Shown here one piece after another: positions 1-8,424 of a stretch of 64,000 nucleotides of DNA (within the stretch, counting starts at the first letter, position 1; each line of letters begins with the position of its first letter). The stretch lies in contig NZ_JAELUH010000002.1 of NCBI RefSeq assembly GCF_016429215.1, positions 124,001 to 188,000 on the forward strand, given 5' to 3'. The notes under the pieces are model-generated. The model saw only the letters and a list, made by a program, of their open reading frames with translations. It was not told the origin of the DNA and ran no database searches. Source of the DNA: Herbaspirillum sp. ASV7 (GTDB lineage: Bacteria; Pseudomonadota; Gammaproteobacteria; Burkholderiales; Burkholderiaceae_D). Made by a program: the position numbers and the translations under genes.

Positions 1-2458
1 GGAGGAAGGGGCGGATCTGGTCGCCGACGATCTTCATGTAGTCGGTGGCCACCACCACCGGTCCCGGATGTCCCTGCAGAGCCTGTGCGACGTAGGGGAT
101 GCGTTCGGCTTGGTCGGGATGCAGCAGGTTCCAGCGCTCGGCGGCCATGCCGTCGCGGCGCAGCTCGGTCAGGCTGGTGGCGCTCCAGACTTGGCAGCCG
201 ATGGCGAAGTCCTGATTCAGCAATTCGGCTGCCGCCATGACCTCGCGCAGGATGGCGCCACTGCCCATGAGCTGCACGGTGGGCGCCGCGCCGCTGGCGA
301 CGGGGTGTTCCGAGAGCAGATAGAGGCCCTTGAGAATGCCTGCTTCGCTGCCTTGCTTCAATCCGGGATGCGGGTAGTTTTCATTGAGCAGGGTGATGTA
401 GTAGTAGATGTCTTCCTGGTCGACGTACATGCGGCGCAGGCCATCCTGGATGATCACCGCCAGCTCATGGGAGAAGGTCGGGTCGTAGGAGATGCAGCTG
501 GGGATCACCGAGGACAGCACGTGGCTATGACCATCGTCATGCTGCAGCCCCTCGCCCATGAGCGTGGTCCGGCCGGAGGTGGCCCCCAGCAGGAAGCCGC
601 GCGTACGCGCATCGGCAGCCGCCCAGGCCAGGTCGCCGACGCGCTGCAGGCCGAACATGGAATAGAAGATGTAGAACGGAATGGTCGCCAGACCATGATT
701 GGCATAGGCCGTTCCTGCGGCGATCCAGGACGAGATCGCGCCGGATTCGTTGATACCTTCCTGCAGGATCTGGCCATCCTTGGCCTCCTTGTAGTAGCTC
801 AGCTGGCCGGCATCCTGGGGCGTGTAGAGCTGTCCCAGGTAGGAGTGGATGCCGATCTGCCGGAACAGCCCTTCCATCCCGAAGGTACGCGATTCATCGG
901 GAACGATGGGAATGACCAGCTTGCCCAGTTGCGGGTCCTTCAGCAAGGTCGTCAGGATGCGCACGAAGGCCATGGTGGTCGACAAGCCGCGCTCGCCGCT
1001 GCCCTGGAGCTGGCCGGAAAAGGCCGACAGCGGTGGCACCGGCAGCGGCTCCACCTTGCTGATGCGCGCCGGAATGTAGCCGCCCAGGGCCTGGCGGCGC
1101 TGCTGGAGATACTTGGCCTCTTCGCTGCCGGGCTGCGGGCGCAGGTAGGGCATGTCGTCGAGCTGGTCATCCGAGACCGGCAGTGCAAAACGGTCGCGGA
1201 AATTGCGCACGGCATCGCTGCTCATCTTCTTCAGCTGGTGGTTGATGTTCTGCCCCTCCCCGGCCTCGCCCATGCCGAAACCCTTGACCGTCTTGGCCAG
1301 CACCACCGTGGGGCGGCCCGTGGTGCGCACGGCCTGCTCATAGGCGGCATAGACCTTCTCGGGATCGTGGCCGCCACGGGTCAGCTTCCAAATATCGTCA
1401 TCCGACATGTCGGCCACCAGCGCCAGCAATTCCGGATACTTGCCGAAGAAGTGTTCGCGCACATAGGCGCCGTTCTGCGACTTGAAGGTCTGGTAATCGC
1501 CATCCACGCACTCCATCATGCGCTGGCGCAACAGGCCGCTGCGATCCTTCTCCAGCAAGGCATCCCAGCCGCTGCCCCAGACCACCTTGATGACATTCCA
1601 GCCGGCAGCGCGGAAAGTCGACTCCAGCTCCTGCATGACCTTGCTGTTGCCACGCACCGGCCCATCGAGCCGCTGCAGGTTGCAGTTGACCACGAAGATC
1701 AGGTTGTCCAGCCGTTCACGACCGCCCAGCGAGATAGCCGCCAGCGACTCCGGCTGATCCATCTCGCCATCGCCGAGGAAGGCCCATACCTTGCGCCCCT
1801 GGGGTTGCTTGAGTCCACGATATTCCAGGTAGCGCATATAGCGCGCCTGGTAAGCCGCCGTCAGCGGTCCCAATCCCATCGACACCGTCGGAAACTGCCA
1901 GAACTCCGGCATCAGGCGCGGGTGCGGATAGGAAGACAGGCCGTCGCGATCCGACTCACGGCGGAAGTTGTCCATCTGGGCGTCGCTGATGCGGCCCTCC
2001 ACATAGGCACGTCCGTAGATGCCGGGGGCGGAATGCCCCTGGATGTAGACCATGTCACCATCGAAGGTCTCGGTCCGCCCGCGGAAGAAATGCTCGAAAC
2101 CGACGTCATACATCACCGCCGCCGACTGGTAGGTGGCGATATGGCCGCCGACGTTGGAATGCTTGCCGGCGCGCAGCACCATGACCATGGCATTCCAGCG
2201 GATATAGGCGTTGATGCGACGTTCCAGGCTGAGGTCACCGGGATAGGCCGGCTGCCGCTGGCGCGGGATGGTGTTGACGTAGGGCGTGGCGATCCTTCCG
2301 TGCAGGTCGCCATAGCGTTCCAGGTCCACTTCGGTCAGTTGGTCGATCAGGTACTGGGCGCGCGCGCGTCCTTCGGTATCGATGACCGATTCCAGGGCGT
2401 CCCGCCATTCCCTGGTCTCCAGGGGGTCAGCGTCCATTTGGGTGAGGGCTTGGTTCAT
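1..2458 (-). CDS. aceE: Pyruvate dehydrogenase E1 component, homodimeric type (partial at left edge)
   Basis: Reverse-strand reading from ATG at 2458 gives an uninterrupted 819-codon frame that runs off the window start. The protein begins MNQALTQMDADPLETREW and follows E. coli AceE almost throughout: the thiamine diphosphate domain with AFLGDGEMDQPES and NCNLQRLDGPV, the pyrimidine-binding domain with PDESRTFGMEGLFRQIG and LQEGINESGA, the active-site loop GLQHDDGHSH, and the start of the C-terminal domain (PTVQLMGSGAILREV). It decarboxylates pyruvate and passes the acetyl group to E2 lipoamide in the cytoplasm. Roughly 70-80 C-terminal residues are missing compared with the usual ~890. A GGAGAA ribosome site precedes the start. 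It is divergent from a MarR gene with paired operators between them. Whether aceF/lpd follow is outside the window. It could be a second AceE copy acting on another 2-oxo acid (MdeB-like), which sequence alone cannot exclude. Confidence 0.93.
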   Translation of the reverse strand, partial: MNQALTQMDADPLETREWRDALESVIDTEGRARAQYLIDQLTEVDLERYGDLHGRIATPYVNTIPRQRQPAYPGDLSLERRINAYIRWNAMVMVLRAGKHSNVGGHIATYQSAAVMYDVGFEHFFRGRTETFDGDMVYIQGHSAPGIYGRAYVEGRISDAQMDNFRRESDRDGLSSYPHPRLMPEFWQFPTVSMGLGPLTAAYQARYMRYLEYRGLKQPQGRKVWAFLGDGEMDQPESLAAISLGGRERLDNLIFVVNCNLQRLDGPVRGNSKVMQELESTFRAAGWNVIKVVWGSGWDALLEKDRSGLLRQRMMECVDGDYQTFKSQNGAYVREHFFGKYPELLALVADMSDDDIWKLTRGGHDPEKVYAAYEQAVRTTGRPTVVLAKTVKGFGMGEAGEGQNINHQLKKMSSDAVRNFRDRFALPVSDDQLDDMPYLRPQPGSEEAKYLQQRRQALGGYIPARISKVEPLPVPPLSAFSGQLQGSGERGLSTTMAFVRILTTLLKDPQLGKLVIPIVPDESRTFGMEGLFRQIGIHSYLGQLYTPQDAGQLSYYKEAKDGQILQEGINESGAISSWIAAGTAYANHGLATIPFYIFYSMFGLQRVGDLAWAAADARTRGFLLGATSGRTTLMGEGLQHDDGHSHVLSSVIPSCISYDPTFSHELAVIIQDGLRRMYVDQEDIYYYITLLNENYPHPGLKQGSEAGILKGLYLLSEHPVASGAAPTVQLMGSGAILREVMAAAELLNQDFAIGCQVWSATSLTELRRDGMAAERWNLLHPDQAERIPYVAQALQGHPGPVVVATDYMKIVGDQIRPFL

Positions 2459-2529
2459 GAAGTTTCTCCAGAAGGGAATCAGGCAGGTCACTGCCGGCAT
2501 CGAGGCGATACGGATGGCGATGGGCCTGA

Positions 2530-2600
2530 AAATGTAATTGCAAATGCAATCGTAAGGGAGGCCATCCTACCGTGGTATCATTGCAATTGCAATTACATTT
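2530..2600. promoter_or_regulatory. Paired inverted operator sites between aceE and the MarR gene
   Basis: Two 21-bp copies in opposite orientation, identical at 20 of 21 positions, start 50 bp apart: one at 2530-2550 (core ATTGCAAATGCAAT, 2537-2550), the other at 2580-2600 (core ATTGCAATTGCAAT, 2580-2593, a perfect palindrome). Each is extended on one side by TAC/GTA plus an A/T run. They lie 72-142 bp upstream of the aceE start and 34-104 bp upstream of the marR start. This is the arrangement of dimer-binding sites for a local wHTH repressor controlling both divergent promoters. Binding by the adjacent MarR protein is inferred. Confidence 0.7.
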
Positions 2601-2633
2601 AAAATCAGTCACCGTGCAATCAAGGAGGCCCTC

Positions 2634-3080
2634 ATGACGAAGCATCAACCCGATCTCTGGTTTTCCTTTGTGCGCGCGCACCGCGTGTTGATCAGGGAGA
2701 TTGAACGACGTTTCGCCGCCGCCGGGCTGCCCGCCTATGCCTGGTATGACGTGCTATGGGGCATCGAGAGCGGCAAGGACGGCACGCGTCGCATGCATGA
2801 ACTGGCCGATGCACTGGCCATCGAACGTTACAACCTGACGCGCCTGGTCGACCGGCTGGAGCAGGAAGACCTGGTCGTGCGCAGCCGCTCAGCCGAAGAC
2901 GGCAGGGCCGCCTTCGTCAGCATTACCGATGCCGGCAAGGTCTTGCGCAAGAAGATGTGGAAGGTCTATCAGGCCGCCGTCAAGGAGAACTTCCTATCCC
3001 AGTTCGATGAGGCCGATCAGGTCGCCATCGCCAAGGCGCTGGACAATGCGGCTGCACTGGCCGTGGGCCAGGCTGGCTAG
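2634..3080 (+). CDS. MarR-family winged-helix transcriptional regulator
   Basis: 148 aa, typical MarR length. A helical N-terminus (FSFVRAHRVLIREIERRFAAAGLPAYAWYDVLW) is followed by the winged-helix core: a recognition helix around MHELADALAIERYNLTRLVDRLEQEDLV (residues ~55-82) and the wing RSRSAEDGRAAFVSITDAG with the conserved DGR/R-T-like turn. A C-terminal dimerisation helix ends the protein. The start ATG is preceded by AAGGAGG. It is divergent from aceE and its promoter region carries two palindromic ATTGCAA sites, also present near the AceE-like gene and the SMR gene downstream. It is therefore the best candidate for a local regulator of all four transcription units. The ligand is unknown; 2-oxo acids or a toxic cation would fit the neighbours but neither is shown. 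Confidence 0.85.
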   Translation: MTKHQPDLWFSFVRAHRVLIREIERRFAAAGLPAYAWYDVLWGIESGKDGTRRMHELADALAIERYNLTRLVDRLEQEDLVVRSRSAEDGRAAFVSITDAGKVLRKKMWKVYQAAVKENFLSQFDEADQVAIAKALDNAAALAVGQAG

Positions 3081-3111
3081 ACTGGCCAGCGGCCGGGTCA
3101 GGCGGCGCTCG

Positions 3112-4230
3112 CTACTGCAATCGGTAGCGGTCGAGGGCATCGGCGACGCACTGTGCCGGCATGCGCCCTTGCTGCACCAGCGCCCTGAGCGCATGCAGAA
3201 CGATCCATTCGATACTTGCGGGCATATTGTCGCGCTGGGAACCACTACCCAGCGCAACAAAAGGCGCCAGCAGGCAGGCACCGATCTGCGCCGCCACATG
3301 GGGGGCATAGTCGGTCACGGCGACAATCGGTTCGTTGCGGCCAGCCAGGCATTGCTCCAGGCGGCTGACCCTGGGCGAGGCCAGTGGATCCAGCGTATTG
3401 CATTGTGCCGCCAGTGCCGCCTCGCGCGCGAGGCGGGTATAGCTCGGGCAACTCCATATCTCGCTGGCCACATCCCAGTCCCGCTGCAGTATCTGCGCCG
3501 CCTGCACCACGCGTTCCAGCGCCCTGCCGGCGCCCAGCAACCGTATCGCGCCGGCCGCCTGCTCGCCGGCGCTGCACGCCAGCAGGTACATGCCGGTATG
3601 GGCCTGCTCCAGATAAGGGGAGGATGACATTGCTCCCACCGGCTTTGCGTCATGCAGGCTCAGGTAGTAATACGCCTGCTCCCCTTCCACATACAGCGCG
3701 TGCAGGGCAGCGCGCACGATGGCCCCGACCTCCTCGCCCGAGGCCGGATCATAGGGAATGCAAGACCAATCCTCGGCCAGCCATAGCGGCAGCTCGGGTC
3801 GCACACCCTTGGGCCAGTGGGAGCCGACACTGTCTGCCGTGTTCATGAACAGCCCGCGTCCGGCGGTCTCTCCGAAGGCCGAGCGCAAGCTGGTCCGGGA
3901 AGTCGAGCAGGAGAGATAGATCAAAGGACGCTCATATTGTCGCGCCGAGGCCGTGTAGCGCAGTGGCCAGGCTGCTGAAAGCGCCTGGCCACCAGTCTCG
4001 TCTCTCGCGTCCCTGCTGACGATCCATGCAGTCTCGCGCGCCGCTTGATCCCGGGACAGCGCCCGCGCAATGGAACGTCCCATGCCCAGCGGAGATTGCA
4101 CCGCCTGTGGCTGACTGCTGTCGACGGTATCGATCCTGCGCAGACAAGCCAGAGCAGCGAACCGGGTTTCTGGGGCAATCGGCATCAGCGGTACCAGATG
4201 CCTGTCGTGGAGCGTAGTGGAGTTGATCAT
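3112..4230 (-). CDS. AceE C-terminal-half-like protein lacking the ThDP-binding domain
   Basis: 372 aa. From about residue 70 it can be aligned by eye with the pyrimidine-binding and C-terminal transketolase domains of AceE: VSRDARDETGGQALSAAW (71-88, cf. PDESRTFGMEGLFRQIG), PLIYLSC (102-108, cf. IPFYIFYSMFG), SCIPYDP (156-162, cf. SCISYDP), YYYLSL (187-192, cf. YYYITL), LLGAGRALERVVQAA (cf. LMGSGAILREV), VTDYAPHVAAQIG (305-317, cf. ATDYMKIVGDQI), FVALGSGSQRDN (324-335, cf. the AceE VLGTDGFGRSD end). The N-terminal ThDP domain, the LQEGINE segment with the cofactor-activating glutamate and the catalytic GLQHxDGHSH loop are all absent, so it should be inactive as a decarboxylase. It faces the MarR gene tail-to-tail and has the same ATTGCAA operator at its promoter. 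A regulatory or scaffold pseudoenzyme is possible; a decaying paralogue is the alternative, but the frame is intact. Confidence 0.75.
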   Translation of the reverse strand: MINSTTLHDRHLVPLMPIAPETRFAALACLRRIDTVDSSQPQAVQSPLGMGRSIARALSRDQAARETAWIVSRDARDETGGQALSAAWPLRYTASARQYERPLIYLSCSTSRTSLRSAFGETAGRGLFMNTADSVGSHWPKGVRPELPLWLAEDWSCIPYDPASGEEVGAIVRAALHALYVEGEQAYYYLSLHDAKPVGAMSSSPYLEQAHTGMYLLACSAGEQAAGAIRLLGAGRALERVVQAAQILQRDWDVASEIWSCPSYTRLAREAALAAQCNTLDPLASPRVSRLEQCLAGRNEPIVAVTDYAPHVAAQIGACLLAPFVALGSGSQRDNMPASIEWIVLHALRALVQQGRMPAQCVADALDRYRLQ

Positions 4231-4272
4231 GGCTTCCCGATCTGTTTGCGCGAATGGTTATCATCGTTTACG

Positions 4273-4301
4273 ATTGCATTTGCAACGATTGTAATTGCAA
4301 C
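4273..4301. promoter_or_regulatory. Third operator of the ATTGCAA family
   Basis: ATTGCATTTGCAAC at 4273-4286 matches the reverse complement of the core at 2537-2550 in 13 of 14 bases, and is directly followed by GATTGTAATTGCAAC, which matches the flank-plus-half-site of the same element. It lies 43-71 bp upstream of the AceE-like gene (minus strand) and ~100 bp before the SMR start, placing both under the regulator suspected for aceE/marR. Confidence 0.65.
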
Positions 4302-4399
4302 CAAAATCAGGATCAACCACGGGGCCCTCGTTTTTTGATGGCGCGCACAACACCAACCTGACATCAGAGCGCATTCAAACCCTCCACACCGGAAAGCAT

Positions 4400-4714
4400 A
4401 TGGCCTGGTTCTATCTTTTTCTCGCAGCCCTCTGCGAAATCGCCATGGGAACTTCACTGAAGATGAATGAGGGCTGGACTCGTGTATTGCCCAGCATCGC
4501 AGCCATCGCATCGGGGCTGATGAGCATCTATCTGCTGGCCCTGTCGCTGCGCACCTTGCCGGTGGGCATGGCCTATGCGGTATGGACGGGAACGGGGGCC
4601 GTCGGTTTGGTCCTGGTCGGCATCTTCTACTTCCAGGAGACGGGCAATCCGGTCAGGCTCGTCTTTGTTGCCGTGACCTTCATCGGACTGATTGGCCTGC
4701 GCTTTTCCGAGTAG
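4400..4714 (+). CDS. Small multidrug resistance (SMR) transporter, Gdx/SugE-like
   Basis: 104 aa with four membrane segments. Start chosen at ATG 4400 because it gives the family's exact N-terminus (MAWFYLFLAALCEIAMG) and the usual ~105 aa length; an upstream in-frame ATG at 4295 would add 35 non-homologous residues overlapping the operator. The essential membrane glutamate is E13. The signature LPVGMAYAVWTGTGAVG matches the guanidinium exporter (Gdx/SugE) branch more closely than the EmrE/QacE branch. It likely works as a dual-topology dimer in the inner membrane exchanging a cation for protons. No guanidine riboswitch was recognised upstream; instead the ATTGCAA operator suggests control by the MarR protein. 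Confidence 0.85.
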   Translation: MAWFYLFLAALCEIAMGTSLKMNEGWTRVLPSIAAIASGLMSIYLLALSLRTLPVGMAYAVWTGTGAVGLVLVGIFYFQETGNPVRLVFVAVTFIGLIGLRFSE

Positions 4715-4715
4715 G

Positions 4716-4737
4716 CCACGCCCGCTATCTGGCGTGG
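4716..4737 (+). terminator. Stem-loop after the SMR gene
   Basis: CCACGCC (4716-4722) pairs with GGCGTGG (4731-4737) around an 8-nt loop, starting right after the stop codon. No U-run follows, so it may be a transcript-end or stabilising hairpin rather than a full intrinsic terminator. Confidence 0.35.
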
Positions 4738-4828
4738 TCGCGACGTAGGGCATAATATTGCATCCCGCTAAGGCGGCATCCGGTCCGCATCCTATTGGTT
4801 TGCGGTCATCAAGGCATTCATCGAGCAT

Positions 4829-5911
4829 ATGAACGTGGTCCCCAGCCCGGCTGCACACAGACCTTTTTCCAGGACGAGAAAGCTGTTTCTGCTCTGGATC
4901 GCCATCTGGATACTGATGCTCCTGCTGGGTGTACAGGAATCCCTTTGGTCGGGAAGTCAGCATCTCTGGCAACCTGTCGTGGACTACGCTACTGCGGCCA
5001 TTCCGGCGACCTTGCTGGTCATCCTGCAGGCGCGCCGGGGACGCCGCTATGATCATCTCCTGCAGCAGCCCATGTCCTGGTTCCTGCACATGTGGCGCTG
5101 GATGCCGGCGCAGGCACTGGCCTATTTCACGCTCATGTATGGTTTGCGCCTGGGTATCTATGCCCTGCTGGGACAGCCCCTGCGGCACGCACCGTGGGGA
5201 GAGCTGCTTGCCTATGAGGGAGTCAAGTTCCTGCTCTTCTTTGGTCTTTTCAGTGGCGTGCATTTCGGACTACGCTCCTATCGCGCGTGGGTGGAAGAAC
5301 GACTGCGCTCGGCGCAGCAGGCCAACCTGGCAAGGCGCACCCAGCTGATGCAATTGACCCAGCAACTGCAACCGCATTTCCTGTTCAACACCCTCAACAC
5401 CATCTCTTCCCTGATCCACACCGATCCCGACGCCGCCGATCACACGCTCACACGCCTGGCCACCCTGCTGCGGACCACTACCGATGTCAGCCAGCGCCCC
5501 GAGCAGACCCTGGGCGAGGAGATCGAATTGCTGCGCGCCTATACGGACATCATGACGCAACGTTTCAGCGACCGGGTCGAGATCGACTGGAACATCGATC
5601 CGGCCGCAAGCACTTGCCTGGTGCCCACGCTGTGCCTGCAGCCGCTGGTGGAGAACTGCTTCCGTCACGTGGTCGAGCAGCGCAGCGCGATGACGCGCAT
5701 CTGCATCACGGCCGTTCGCAACGGACCGACCCTGTTGATGACAGTGGAGGACGACGGTCCCGCCACCGCGCTGCCACAGCGCTACGGCGTAGGCCTGGGC
5801 AACCTGCAATCGCGCCTGTCGGCCCGCGATGAACCGGGGGCGCGGCTGGAACTGGCATTGCGCCGCCCCGCTGGGCTATGCGTCATGGTGAGCCTGCCGT
5901 GCGCGTCGTGA
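4829..5911 (+). CDS. Sensor histidine kinase, LytS/YehU-type (His_kinase family)
   Basis: 360 aa. The N-terminal ~150 residues hold about four hydrophobic membrane segments (for example LLWIAIWILMLLLG, AIPATLLVILQA, LLFFGLFSGVHFG). The cytoplasmic part has the LytS-type phospho-acceptor motif QPHFLFNTLNTI (181-192, acceptor H183) and an ATPase domain with LQPLVENCFRHVV (N box) and EDDGP plus GVGLGNLQSRL (G boxes). It overlaps the response-regulator gene by 34 bp, so the pair is one operon. Families of this kind sense envelope or metabolite cues. LytSR pairs classically control lrgAB, and an lrgAB-like pair is present at 29-30 kb, but a link is only speculative. Confidence 0.9.
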   Translation: MNVVPSPAAHRPFSRTRKLFLLWIAIWILMLLLGVQESLWSGSQHLWQPVVDYATAAIPATLLVILQARRGRRYDHLLQQPMSWFLHMWRWMPAQALAYFTLMYGLRLGIYALLGQPLRHAPWGELLAYEGVKFLLFFGLFSGVHFGLRSYRAWVEERLRSAQQANLARRTQLMQLTQQLQPHFLFNTLNTISSLIHTDPDAADHTLTRLATLLRTTTDVSQRPEQTLGEEIELLRAYTDIMTQRFSDRVEIDWNIDPAASTCLVPTLCLQPLVENCFRHVVEQRSAMTRICITAVRNGPTLLMTVEDDGPATALPQRYGVGLGNLQSRLSARDEPGARLELALRRPAGLCVMVSLPCAS

Positions 5912-6600
5912 TCGTCGATGACGAGGCACCGGCACGTGCCAAGCTGGCGCGCATGCTGGCCGAGTTTGCCGATGTCGAGATCGTCGGACAGGCCGCCGAT
6001 GGCCAGCAAGCCATCGACCTGGCTGCCAGCCTGCAGCCGGATGTGCTTTTCGTCGATGTGCAGATGCCGGAGGTGGGCGGATTCGATGTCGCCGCATCAC
6101 TGCCCGATCACGGGCCGGCCCTGGTCTTTGTCACCGCTTACGATCAGTTTGCCCTGCGCGCCTTCGATACCCATGCCATCGATTACCTGCTCAAGCCAGT
6201 GGAGCCACTACGCCTGGCGCGCACGATAGCGCGCTTGCGGCAGGCCATGCCGCCATCCCGGCAGCCGGTGGCCGCGCCGGCGCGGCTGGTGGTCAGCGAC
6301 CGTGGCCAGCACCACGTGATCGAATGCCGGCAGATAGCCTGGCTGGAAAGTGCGGACAATTATGTCGAGTTGCACGTGGGCAGCCGCGTTTTCCTGCTCA
6401 GGCGTACGCTGGCTTCCCTGCTCGATGACCTGGGGCAGGATTTCATGCGCATTCACCGCCGCATCGCGGTGGCTGCGGCCATGGTGCAGTCGGTGGAATC
6501 GCGCGCCAAGGGAGACGCCATCGTCCATCTGAAAGACGGAACCCAGCTGCCCTGCAGCCGCTCCTATCGCGAAGCCTTGCTGGCACGGCTGGCCGGATAA
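5878..6600 (+). CDS. LytTR-family response regulator
   Basis: 240 aa. Receiver domain (residues ~8-125) with acidic pocket D14/D15, phospho-acceptor D60 in FVDVQMPEVGG, and conserved TAYDQFALRAFDTHAIDYLLKP. The C-terminal LytTR DNA-binding domain (~140-238) has the typical IAWLESADNYVELHV, LLRRTLASLLDDL and FMRIHRRIAV blocks. It is the partner of the overlapping histidine kinase. A GTG at 5899 (VRVVIVDDE) is an alternative start that removes seven non-conserved residues. Confidence 0.92.
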   Translation: MRHGEPAVRVVIVDDEAPARAKLARMLAEFADVEIVGQAADGQQAIDLAASLQPDVLFVDVQMPEVGGFDVAASLPDHGPALVFVTAYDQFALRAFDTHAIDYLLKPVEPLRLARTIARLRQAMPPSRQPVAAPARLVVSDRGQHHVIECRQIAWLESADNYVELHVGSRVFLLRRTLASLLDDLGQDFMRIHRRIAVAAAMVQSVESRAKGDAIVHLKDGTQLPCSRSYREALLARLAG

Positions 6601-6720
6601 GGCGCCGCCATCCACGGCATTCCGTTTCGCCCCGGCACAGGCCCGGCTCGCCCCTTGCCGCTGGAGTGCCGCATGCGCTGATCTTATGCTGTCGAGGTGT
6701 CCAACCTGTCTGGAAACCTC

Positions 6721-7620
6721 ATGCAAATCCTCTCGAAGATACTTGAATGGTCGGCCCTGATGGTGCTGACCGCCTCCTTGCTGGAAGCCGTGGTGCTCAC
6801 CCTGTTGCCCACGGGCCAACGGTATGACTGGCAGGCCGCCGCGCTCTCGCTGGCCGATTTCCTGGTGCGACAATATCCCCTGCAATGGCTGCTGCCGCTG
6901 GCGTTCTGGACACATGCCATGGACTGGCTCTGGCAGCATCGGCTGTGGACGCTGCCGATGCAGGATTGGCGCGGCTGGACAGCCTGTTTCCTGGGCCAGG
7001 AATTCTGCTATTACTGGTACCATCGCGCCGCCCACCGTATCCGCTGGTTCTGGTGCACCCATGCCGTGCACCATTCCCCGGCCCAGCTCAATCTCTCGGC
7101 AGCCTACCGGTTCGGCTGGACCGGCCGCCTTACCGGCACCCTGCTGCCATTCATGCTGACGGCGCTCGTGGGTATGCCCCCCGGCCTCGTGCTGATGATG
7201 TTGTCGCTGAATCTGGTCTATCAATTCTGGCTGCACGCCACCTGGATACCTCGCCTCGGGCCGCTGGAGTGGATCTTCAACACGCCCTCTGCCCATCGCG
7301 TGCATCACGCTTGCAACGTCGAATATCTGGATTGCAACTACGGCGGCGTGCTGATCATCTTCGACCGCCTGTTCGGCACCTACCGGGCCGAAAGACCCGG
7401 GCTTGCGCTGCGCTTTGGCCTGGTCAAGCCGCTGCATACCCGTCATCTGCTGGTCCTCGAATTCTTCGAATGGCGGGCGCTGGCCAGGGACATGCTCCAT
7501 GCCAGGAATTGGCGCAACAGGCTGGCCTATCTCTGGAAGCCACCGGGATGGGCGGCCGACCGGATCGGAACGATGACAGAGGACCTGCAGCGACTGGAAC
7601 AGACGCAACAGCCGCAGTGA
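6721..7620 (+). CDS. Sterol desaturase / fatty acid hydroxylase family membrane protein
   Basis: Integral membrane di-iron protein with the three histidine clusters of the family: YHRAAH (HxxxH), HAVHHS (HxxHH) and HRVHH (HxxHH), separated by hydrophobic spans. The C-terminal NTPSAHRVHHACNVEYLDCNYGGVLIIFDRLFGTY is the hallmark end block. It would hydroxylate or desaturate a lipid or isoprenoid; the substrate is unknown. ATG 6721 (299 aa) is preferred because GGAAAC sits just upstream; a GTG at 6697 would give 307 aa. It follows the LytTR regulator by ~120 bp and could be its target. Confidence 0.88.
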   Translation: MQILSKILEWSALMVLTASLLEAVVLTLLPTGQRYDWQAAALSLADFLVRQYPLQWLLPLAFWTHAMDWLWQHRLWTLPMQDWRGWTACFLGQEFCYYWYHRAAHRIRWFWCTHAVHHSPAQLNLSAAYRFGWTGRLTGTLLPFMLTALVGMPPGLVLMMLSLNLVYQFWLHATWIPRLGPLEWIFNTPSAHRVHHACNVEYLDCNYGGVLIIFDRLFGTYRAERPGLALRFGLVKPLHTRHLLVLEFFEWRALARDMLHARNWRNRLAYLWKPPGWAADRIGTMTEDLQRLEQTQQPQ

Positions 7621-7755
7621 CCGGGTTTTCTGCGGACCGGCAATACTTGCCGGACAGCCGTCCTGTGCGTCGTGGCGCCCTACCCCTTATACTGCGAACG
7701 CAACTCCGTCCGCCCGCTTCATCCGCCCCACCACCACAACCAGAAGAGGAAAACC

Positions 7756-8175
7756 ATGACTGCATCCAACATCATCCATCGTGCATTGCTGGCTACCCTG
7801 ATGCTGGGCCCGGCCCTTGCCATGGCACAGACCGCCAACGTCGAACTCAAGGGGAGCAATGAAGTGCCGGCCAATACCTCCGCTGCCACCGGCAGCGGCA
7901 GCATCAGCGTCGCTGCCGACAAGACCGTGAGCGGCAGCATCACCACTACCGGCATCGAAGGTCGCGTGGCGCATATCCACACGGGCGCCGCCGGTGCCAA
8001 TGGTCCGGTAATCGTGCCCCTGACCAAGAATGGCGACAATGGCTGGACCGTGCCGGCCGGGGCCAAGCTGACCGACGAGCAGTATGCCGCCTACATGGCC
8101 GGCACCCTGTATGTCAACGTCCACAGCGCCGCCCACCCCGGCGGCGAGATTCGCGCACAGCTGCAGCCGAAGTAA
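7756..8175 (+). CDS. Secreted CHRD-domain protein
   Basis: 139 aa with a Sec signal peptide (hydrophobic ALLATLMLGPALAMAQ, cleavage after AMA). The mature part is a single CHRD domain: VELKGSNEVP at its start, GRVAHIHTGAAGANGPVIVPL in the middle and LYVNVHSAAHPGGEIRAQL at the end, all signature blocks. AGAGGA precedes the chosen ATG; an upstream in-frame ATG would add residues that are not signal-like. The molecular role of bacterial CHRD proteins is poorly known; periplasmic or secreted location is well supported. Probably monocistronic. Confidence 0.88.
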   Translation: MTASNIIHRALLATLMLGPALAMAQTANVELKGSNEVPANTSAATGSGSISVAADKTVSGSITTTGIEGRVAHIHTGAAGANGPVIVPLTKNGDNGWTVPAGAKLTDEQYAAYMAGTLYVNVHSAAHPGGEIRAQLQPK

Positions 8176-8424
8176 GCAGACGCGGCGTCGACGCCTCTCT
8201 CAACAGCGCAAACACGCTACGTCGACGCCAGCCATCGAGCTGGCCTTCATTTCATCGCCCCGCCACACCCGCTCGCCTGCCACCTCAACGCATGGCCTGA
8301 TCGCGCCTGCCCTCCCCGAAATACCCTACCCGCCGCATCCAAACTGGTGATATAACAGCGACCCTCCTGCACAAAGCTTCAGTTTTTCGCAGGATTTCCT
8401 GTTTAATAAACCACCAGATTTCGG

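Noticed and set aside
68-2602. 844-codon open frame on the plus strand
   Set aside because: Antisense shadow of aceE in GC-rich DNA; the minus-strand frame encodes a clear pyruvate dehydrogenase E1, and the plus translation is low-complexity without homology.
4227-4511. 94-codon minus-strand ORF through the operator region
   Set aside because: It crosses the shared operator and the SMR gene antisense and has no homology or ribosome site.
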